Shown here in pieces: positions 8,758-12,422 of a stretch of DNA of 12,422 bases (positions within the stretch are counted from its first letter, which is position 1; each line of letters begins with the position of its first letter). Source of the DNA: JAVKFF01 sp040226215 (lineage in GTDB: Bacteria > Pseudomonadota > Alphaproteobacteria > DSM-16000 > Inquilinaceae); the NCBI GenBank assembly GCA_040226215.1, contig JAVKFF010000156.1, forward strand, positions 1 to 12,422, read 5' to 3'. The position numbers and the translations under genes are program-made. The notes below the pieces were generated by a model that saw only the letters and a program-made list of their open reading frames with translations, was not told where the DNA came from and searched no databases.

Positions 8758-9393
8758 TCACATGCCCGCCGGCCCGCGGTCGCCCTCCGGCGCCACCTGG
8801 CGCTTGAGGATCTCCTCCATCACATAGAGCCGATCCACGCCCCAGAAGTTCTGAGCGTCCATCACGAACCAGGGCGAGCCGAACACGCCGCGCCTGAGCG
8901 AGGCGGCGCTCTCCTCCTTGAAGCGCTCCTTCACCGCCGGATCCTGCAGCCCGGCCGCCACGGCGCCGCGATCGAAACCCGCGCCCTCGGCCACTTCCAG
9001 CACCCCTTCGGCGTCGGCGATATCCTCGCCGCGGCCGAAATGGGCGGCGTAGAGCGCCAGCGCCAGGCGCCGGGCGGCGTCCGGTCCCTCGGCCCGGTGC
9101 GCCCACCAGAAGGCACGCCCGGCCTGCAGAGCGAAGATCGGCATGCCAGGCGGCTCGGTGAACTTGATGCCCCACAGCTTGGCGAGGCGGGGCAGGTCCT
9201 CGCGCGCATAGGCCGCGCGCAGCGGCACCGCCGTCTGCGGCCGGGCACCGGTCTCCTGCATCGCCGGGCCGATCAGGATCGCCCGCCAGTCCACCGACCG
9301 CCCATAGCGTGCCGCGAAGGCGTCGATACGCTGCGAGGCGAGATAGCCATAGGGGCTGGCGAAGTCGAAGAAGAACAGGATCGGGTTGGGCAT
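8758..9393 (-). CDS. 2-hydroxychromene-2-carboxylate isomerase-like protein (DsbA/kappa-GST fold)
   Basis: A 211-residue protein of the thioredoxin-fold family that includes NahD isomerase and kappa-class glutathione transferases. It opens with ILFFFDFASPYGYLAS, where Ser-13 takes the place of the DsbA active-site cysteine and is the residue expected to bind glutathione. It ends with the family motif GVFGSPWFVMDAQNFWGVDRL (about 169-189) carrying the cis-proline. In NahD the reaction is isomerisation of 2-hydroxychromene-2-carboxylate in naphthalene breakdown, but most chromosomal homologues have unknown substrates, and no naphthalene genes are here. The start at 9393 gives the usual N terminus; an ATG at 9405 adds MSRD, and one at 9453 would run into the upstream gene. 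It lies 34 bp behind the SDR gene in the same direction. Confidence 0.87.
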   Translation of the reverse strand: MPNPILFFFDFASPYGYLASQRIDAFAARYGRSVDWRAILIGPAMQETGARPQTAVPLRAAYAREDLPRLAKLWGIKFTEPPGMPIFALQAGRAFWWAHRAEGPDAARRLALALYAAHFGRGEDIADAEGVLEVAEGAGFDRGAVAAGLQDPAVKERFKEESAASLRRGVFGSPWFVMDAQNFWGVDRLYVMEEILKRQVAPEGDRGPAGM

Positions 9394-9427
9394 GTCGCGG
9401 CTCATCCGCCGCGCCGGCCGGGCGTGC

Positions 9428-10108
9428 TCACCAGGGAAGCTCCTTGCCGTCATAGTTGAAGAAGCGGCCGGTTTCCGCCGGGCCCAGCCGGTCGAACAGG
9501 CGTTTCAGCCCGGCGGCGCTGTCGGCCGGCGTCACCGGCGCCTGCTCGCCGCCCATGTCGGTCGCCACCCAACCCGGGTGGAAGACGTTGACCGTGAAGC
9601 CCTCTTCCCGCAGGTCGAGCGCGACCGAGCGCATGGCCGCGTTCACCGCCGCCTTGGAGGCGCGGTAGGGGATGCGTCCGCCCGACTGGTTGTTGGCGAT
9701 GGAGCCGAGCTGGCTCGAGATCGTCATGATCTTCTTCTGCTCGCCCTGCCGCAGGTGTTCCAGGAAGGCCTCGGCGATGCGCACGGGGCTGATCGTATTG
9801 ACCTCGAGAACCCGCTGAAAGGCCGCGAAGTCGGTCTCGCCGAACGGCCTCTTCGGATCGCCGAGCCCGGCATTGTTGACCAGGAGGTCGATGGCCAGCC
9901 CCGACAGCCGTTCCGACAGGATGCCGACCGAGGCCGGGTCGGCCACGTCCAGCGTCACCGGCACCACGTCGCCGTCGAGGCGCGATACGGCGTCGGCCGC
10001 CCGCTCGGACCGCACGCCGGCCAGCACCGTCCAGTCGTCGGCGGCATAGGCTTGCGCCAGGGCGAGGCCGATGCCGCGGCCGGCGCCGGTGATCAGGGCT
10101 GTGGGCAT
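9428..10108 (-). CDS. Short-chain dehydrogenase/reductase, C-factor type
   Basis: A 226-residue Rossmann-fold oxidoreductase using NAD(P)H. The cofactor motif is GAGRGIG (8-14), followed by LDVAD (54-57 region), NNAG (78-81) and the catalytic set Ser-131/132, Tyr-148 and Lys-152 in ISSQLGSIANN...YRASK. The 'SSxLGSI' block with a few extra residues before the tyrosine and the HPGW(V)xTDMGG segment (177-187) are typical of the C-factor/sniffer branch of the superfamily. The substrate cannot be inferred. The ATG at 10108 lies 6 bp after the stop of the SH3-like gene, so the two are almost certainly on one transcript. Confidence 0.9.
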   Translation of the reverse strand: MPTALITGAGRGIGLALAQAYAADDWTVLAGVRSERAADAVSRLDGDVVPVTLDVADPASVGILSERLSGLAIDLLVNNAGLGDPKRPFGETDFAAFQRVLEVNTISPVRIAEAFLEHLRQGEQKKIMTISSQLGSIANNQSGGRIPYRASKAAVNAAMRSVALDLREEGFTVNVFHPGWVATDMGGEQAPVTPADSAAGLKRLFDRLGPAETGRFFNYDGKELPW

Positions 10109-10114
10109 GGGCGT

Positions 10115-10831
10115 TCAATCCCCCGCGATGAAGACCTGCAGACGCCAGCCTTCCGGCGTCTCCACGAAATACCCTCGATAGCCCACCCACTGCCGGAAGT
10201 CTTCCCGCCAGATGTAGCCCGGCGTGCCGGTCGGCAGCACGACGCGCGCCCAGGTGTCCCGCCAGTCGCCGTCCGGCGGCGGGTCGGTGAACTCGACACC
10301 GGTCCACACCTCGTAGGCGGAACGGCCGATCACCTGGGCGTCGGCCCGCGGCTGGGCGCGGATCGCGGCGTCGTGGCGGATCACGAAAATGGTGGTGAAG
10401 GCGTCGGCCTCCGGCCCCGCATCCTCGGAATCGAAGGAGCAGTTGAAATAGGGCACGCAGTATTCCATGCGCTCGTTGAAGGCGCCGCCCAGGCGCATCG
10501 TGTCGCCCAGCGCGAACCAGATCTCCTCGCGCCAGTCGCTCGTGTCGCTGTCCGCCGGCGCGTTCAGGATCTCCGCCCAGGCCTCCGCCCCGTTCTCCAC
10601 GCCGAAGCTGAACTGCAGTTCCGGCAGCACGTATTCCAGCAGCGCCTCGGTGTCGCGGTCGTCGACGGCCTGCAGCACGGCCTCGATGGTCTCCTCCAGC
10701 GCCGGGATCTTGTGCGCCTCGTTCACCGGAAAGGCGGTCGGCCTTCCGTTCTGCGCGGCGGCCGGGCCGGCGGCCAGCGCCAGGCCGGCGAGAAGTGTGG
10801 AAAGAACGAGCGGGGTGGCGGTGCGACGCAT
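10115..10831 (-). CDS. Exported SH3-like domain protein
   Basis: A 238-residue protein with a clear Sec signal peptide: MRRT, a hydrophobic core (VLSTLLAGLALA) and an AAA cleavage site before Gln-27. There is no lipobox cysteine, so it should be a soluble periplasmic protein. Residues 28-135 are acidic and partly helical with two cysteines (125 and 131) close enough for a disulfide. Residues about 145-212 look like a bacterial SH3 domain: IFVIRHDAAIRAQPRADAQV, then WARVVLPTGTPGYIWREDF. The C terminus (GWRLQVFIAGD) has the form seen in other proteobacterial SH3-domain exports. The start at 10831 is fixed by a perfect GGAGG 7 bases upstream; an in-frame ATG at 10849 would place residues before a normal signal peptide. 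The exact function is unknown; binding to cell-wall peptides is a common role of such domains. Confidence 0.85.
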   Translation of the reverse strand: MRRTATPLVLSTLLAGLALAAGPAAAQNGRPTAFPVNEAHKIPALEETIEAVLQAVDDRDTEALLEYVLPELQFSFGVENGAEAWAEILNAPADSDTSDWREEIWFALGDTMRLGGAFNERMEYCVPYFNCSFDSEDAGPEADAFTTIFVIRHDAAIRAQPRADAQVIGRSAYEVWTGVEFTDPPPDGDWRDTWARVVLPTGTPGYIWREDFRQWVGYRGYFVETPEGWRLQVFIAGD

Positions 10832-10838
10832 GATGCAG

Positions 10839-10843
10839 CCTCC
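10839..10843 (-). promoter_or_regulatory. Shine-Dalgarno site of the SH3-like gene
   Basis: GGAGG on the minus strand, 7 bases before the ATG at 10831. It is among the strongest ribosome-binding sites in the window and decides the start against the in-frame ATG at 10849, which lies upstream of it. Confidence 0.75.
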
Positions 10844-10857
10844 AGTCATGGGGTGTG

Positions 10858-10881
10858 GGCCTGCGGCATCTCTAGCAGGCC
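10858..10881 (-). repeat. Inverted repeat between MaoC and SH3-like genes
   Basis: GGCCTGC (10858-10864) and GCAGGCC (10875-10881) form perfect 7-bp arms around a 10-base loop in the 75-bp gap behind the MaoC-like gene. No T-run follows, so it is at best a partial or factor-dependent terminator, or an mRNA end-protecting hairpin that would uncouple the MaoC-like gene from the three genes behind it. Confidence 0.35.
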
Positions 10882-10906
10882 ACCTGGGGCAGCAGCATGA
10901 CGGCGC

Positions 10907-11380
10907 TCACGCTTCCGCTCCGTCGGCGGGTCTGGTCGGCATGATCAGGCTGGTGACCATCTCGAGAACCGGCGCGCCCTCCTGGTTCAGCGTCCGCACC
11001 TGCAGGGTCACCGTGCCGAAGGGCCGACCGCCGCTGGAGGCGCGGGTCTCGATCACCTCGGCCACGACATGCAGCCGGTCGCCGGGGCGCACGGCGCGCG
11101 GCCATTTCAGCTCCCGCGCACCCATGCCGATGATCGGCGCGCCACCCAGCGCCTCACCCTCGACCAGAAGTTTCATGGTGATACTGGTTGTATGCCAACC
11201 ACTTGCGACGATTTCCTTCAGCACCGTCTCGGCCGCCGCCGCTGGGTCCAGATGGTGCGGTTGCGGGTCGAACTGGCGGCAATAGGTCTCGATGTCCCCG
11301 GCGGAAACCGCGATCTCGCCGGTCGTCACCCGGTCGCCGGCCGCGATGTCCTCGAAATAGCGTTTGTGGACCCCACTCAT
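10907..11380 (-). CDS. MaoC-like hot-dog fold dehydratase
   Basis: A 157-residue single hot-dog protein of the MaoC/(R)-specific enoyl-CoA hydratase group. It begins with YFEDIAAGDRV, then has the hydratase segment FDPQPHHLD at about 37-45, where Asp-38 and His-43 have the same spacing as the catalytic Asp31 and His36 of Aeromonas PhaJ, followed by a helix and VASGWHT. RAVRPGDRLHVVAEV near 95-109 is the second conserved strand. Single-domain members of this sort hydrate enoyl-CoAs, often of unknown chain length. The start at 11380 gives the family N terminus and has AGGAGGAG upstream, although 11-13 bases away; in-frame ATG/TTG codons at 11422/11428 would add up to 16 atypical residues. It is divergent from the ribosomal oxygenase gene. 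Confidence 0.88.
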   Translation of the reverse strand: MSGVHKRYFEDIAAGDRVTTGEIAVSAGDIETYCRQFDPQPHHLDPAAAAETVLKEIVASGWHTTSITMKLLVEGEALGGAPIIGMGARELKWPRAVRPGDRLHVVAEVIETRASSGGRPFGTVTLQVRTLNQEGAPVLEMVTSLIMPTRPADGAEA

Positions 11381-11433
11381 CGCCGGTCCCGCTCCTCCTG
11401 CCTCGCGTGCGGCCAAAAACATGAACAAAAATG

Positions 11434-11463
11434 ATCATTCCTTATCATTCGGTCCCTTCTCAA
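11434..11463 (-). promoter_or_regulatory. Possible promoter of the MaoC-like gene
   Basis: On the minus strand TTGAGA (11458-11463) matches the -35 consensus at five of six positions and AATGAT (11434-11439) is a modest -10, with an 18-base spacer. Transcription would begin near 11427, leaving a leader of about 47 bases before the ATG at 11380. This stretch is the most AT-rich in the right half of the window. It overlaps the ATCATTC repeats, so a regulator bound there would affect it. Confidence 0.3.
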
Positions 11464-11469
11464 GCCTGA

Positions 11470-11484
11470 CCGGGATGATCCCGG
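11470..11484. promoter_or_regulatory. Palindrome in the MaoC / roxA divergent region
   Basis: CCGGGA (11470-11475) and TCCCGG (11479-11484) are perfect arms around TGA. Nearby, ATCATTC occurs at 11434-11440 and 11444-11450, exactly 10 bp apart, and inverted as GAATGAT at 11501-11507; AATGATCATT at 11430-11439 is a 10-bp palindrome. The cluster of related elements between two divergent genes suggests an operator region, but no regulator is in view. Confidence 0.3.
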
Positions 11485-11578
11485 CTCCGTCGAATCCTGT
11501 GAATGATATCCTAGGTTCCGGCCCCGGGCCAGCACGGCTTGTGCGATGCCGCCAACCTCGCCGACACTGTCTGTCACC

Positions 11579-12422
11579 ATGGCAACCGAACCAAGATCAC
11601 CGCTGGGCGCGCTGGCGCCGGCCGACTTCCTCGCCCGGCACTGGCAACGGGCGCCGCTGCTCGTGCGGGATGCCCTGCCAGACCTCGGCGGCCTGCTGAC
11701 GCCCGACGACCTCGCCGGTATCGCCTGCGATCCCGAGGCCCTGGCCCGGCTGGTCATCCGAACGAAGGACAGCTGGGAGGTTCGCCACGGCCCGTTCGAG
11801 GAAGACGAGTTCGGCCGCCTGCCCCGGCGCGGCTGGTCGCTGCTGGTGAGTTGCGTGGACGCCTGGGTGCCGGCGCTCGCCGCGGTCACCCGCCGCTTCG
11901 GCTTCCTGCCCGCGTGGCGCTTCGACGACTGCATGGTCTCCTACGCGCCGGAGGGCGGCGGCGTCGGCCCCCATGTCGACCAGTACGACGTCTTCCTGGT
12001 GCAACTCGCCGGCCGCCGCCGCTGGTCGGTCGGCGGCCCCGCCGGCGGCTTCCGGCCCGGCCTGCCCCTGCGCATCCTCGAGGCGTTCGCGCCCACCGAG
12101 CGCTGGGATCTCGGCCCCGGCGACATGCTCTACCTGCCGCCCGGCACCGCCCATGACGGCGTCTCGCTTGACGACGACTGCCTGACGCTGTCGATCGGCT
12201 TCCGCGCGCCCTCGGCCGCCGACCTTCTGGCCACCCTGGCGCAGGGACTGGCCGAGCGGGAGGACGCCCGTTTCGCCGATGCCGGCAGGGCGCCGGCCGA
12301 GCACCGCCTCGCCATCACCGAAGCCGACCTCGACCGGACCCAGGCCCTGCTGCGGTCCGCCGTGGAGGATCGCGACGCCGTCGCCGACGCGCTCGCCCGG
12401 CTGGTCACCGAGCCGCGCCTGG
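11579..12422 (+). CDS. roxA: JmjC-domain ribosomal oxygenase, RoxA/YcfD type (3' end outside window)
   Basis: The first 281 codons of a 2-oxoglutarate/Fe(II) oxygenase; E. coli YcfD has 373 residues, so roughly 90 are missing beyond the edge. YcfD hydroxylates Arg81 of ribosomal protein uL16. The signature is strong: the N-terminal ADFLARHWQRAPLLVRDA, the iron-binding HxD in GVGPHVDQYDVFLVQ (His-132, Asp-134), GRRRWSVG, and the distal iron-binding His-192 in LPPGTAHDGVSLDDDC, followed by the SIGFRAPS segment typical of this group. The dimerisation region begins after about residue 215. An in-frame ATG at 11546 would add 11 residues; neither start has a clear ribosome-binding site, and 11579 gives the more typical N-terminal length. 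The gene is divergent from the MaoC-like gene. Confidence 0.9.
   Translation, partial: MATEPRSPLGALAPADFLARHWQRAPLLVRDALPDLGGLLTPDDLAGIACDPEALARLVIRTKDSWEVRHGPFEEDEFGRLPRRGWSLLVSCVDAWVPALAAVTRRFGFLPAWRFDDCMVSYAPEGGGVGPHVDQYDVFLVQLAGRRRWSVGGPAGGFRPGLPLRILEAFAPTERWDLGPGDMLYLPPGTAHDGVSLDDDCLTLSIGFRAPSAADLLATLAQGLAEREDARFADAGRAPAEHRLAITEADLDRTQALLRSAVEDRDAVADALARLVTEPRL

Noticed and set aside
8758..9393. Evidence for a naphthalene degradation cluster
   Set aside because: Only a NahD-like fold is present; no ring-hydroxylating dioxygenase, dihydrodiol dehydrogenase or hydratase-aldolase is nearby, and such homologues are common in unrelated contexts.

Overview
The window is from a high-GC proteobacterial chromosome, almost certainly an alphaproteobacterium. 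Codons end overwhelmingly in G or C, and one gene (548-970) belongs to DUF1489, a family I know essentially only from Alphaproteobacteria. The genus cannot be named from the sequence. Nearly every base from 548 to the right edge is coding or short intergenic. I see no tRNA, rRNA, CRISPR array, insertion sequence or phage gene.

Layout. (1) 1-547 holds no convincing gene. It carries a four-copy 12-bp tandem repeat, a perfect 14-bp palindrome of TetR-operator type, and a weak terminator-like element. (2) 6614 down to 548, minus strand, is a compact leucine/isovalerate (liu) operon: liuB (methylcrotonyl-CoA carboxylase carboxyltransferase subunit), liuC (3-methylglutaconyl-CoA hydratase), liuD (biotin-carrying subunit), a 101-residue stand-alone TfoX C-terminal-domain protein, liuE (HMG-CoA lyase), and a DUF1489 protein. 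(3) 6835-8744, plus strand, is transcribed divergently: a PLP-dependent threonine-dehydratase-like lyase overlapping a DOPA 4,5-dioxygenase-family gene by 8 bp, then a four-helix membrane protein. (4) 11380 down to 8758, minus strand: a MaoC-like hot-dog hydratase, an exported SH3-like protein, a short-chain dehydrogenase of the C-factor type, and a 2-hydroxychromene-2-carboxylate isomerase-like (kappa-GST/DsbA fold) protein. (5) 11579 to the right edge, plus strand, is the first 281 codons of a RoxA/YcfD-type JmjC ribosomal oxygenase, divergent from the MaoC gene.

How the genes work together. LiuB and LiuD form the biotin-dependent carboxylase that converts 3-methylcrotonyl-CoA to 3-methylglutaconyl-CoA. 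LiuC hydrates the product to HMG-CoA, and LiuE cleaves that to acetyl-CoA and acetoacetate. The enzyme that feeds the pathway, isovaleryl-CoA dehydrogenase (LiuA), and the usual MerR-type regulator LiuR are not at the 5' end of this operon; the threonine-dehydratase-like gene sits there instead. The most unusual point is that two proteins with no known role in leucine catabolism are built into the operon. The TfoX-C protein is tied by a 4-bp overlap to liuD and an 8-bp overlap to liuE, and the DUF1489 protein lies 28 bp behind liuE. The rest are ordinary single or paired metabolic genes whose substrates cannot be fixed from sequence alone. I found no clear evidence of a wholly new multi-gene system; the liu-TfoX-DUF1489 association is the best candidate for a new functional link.
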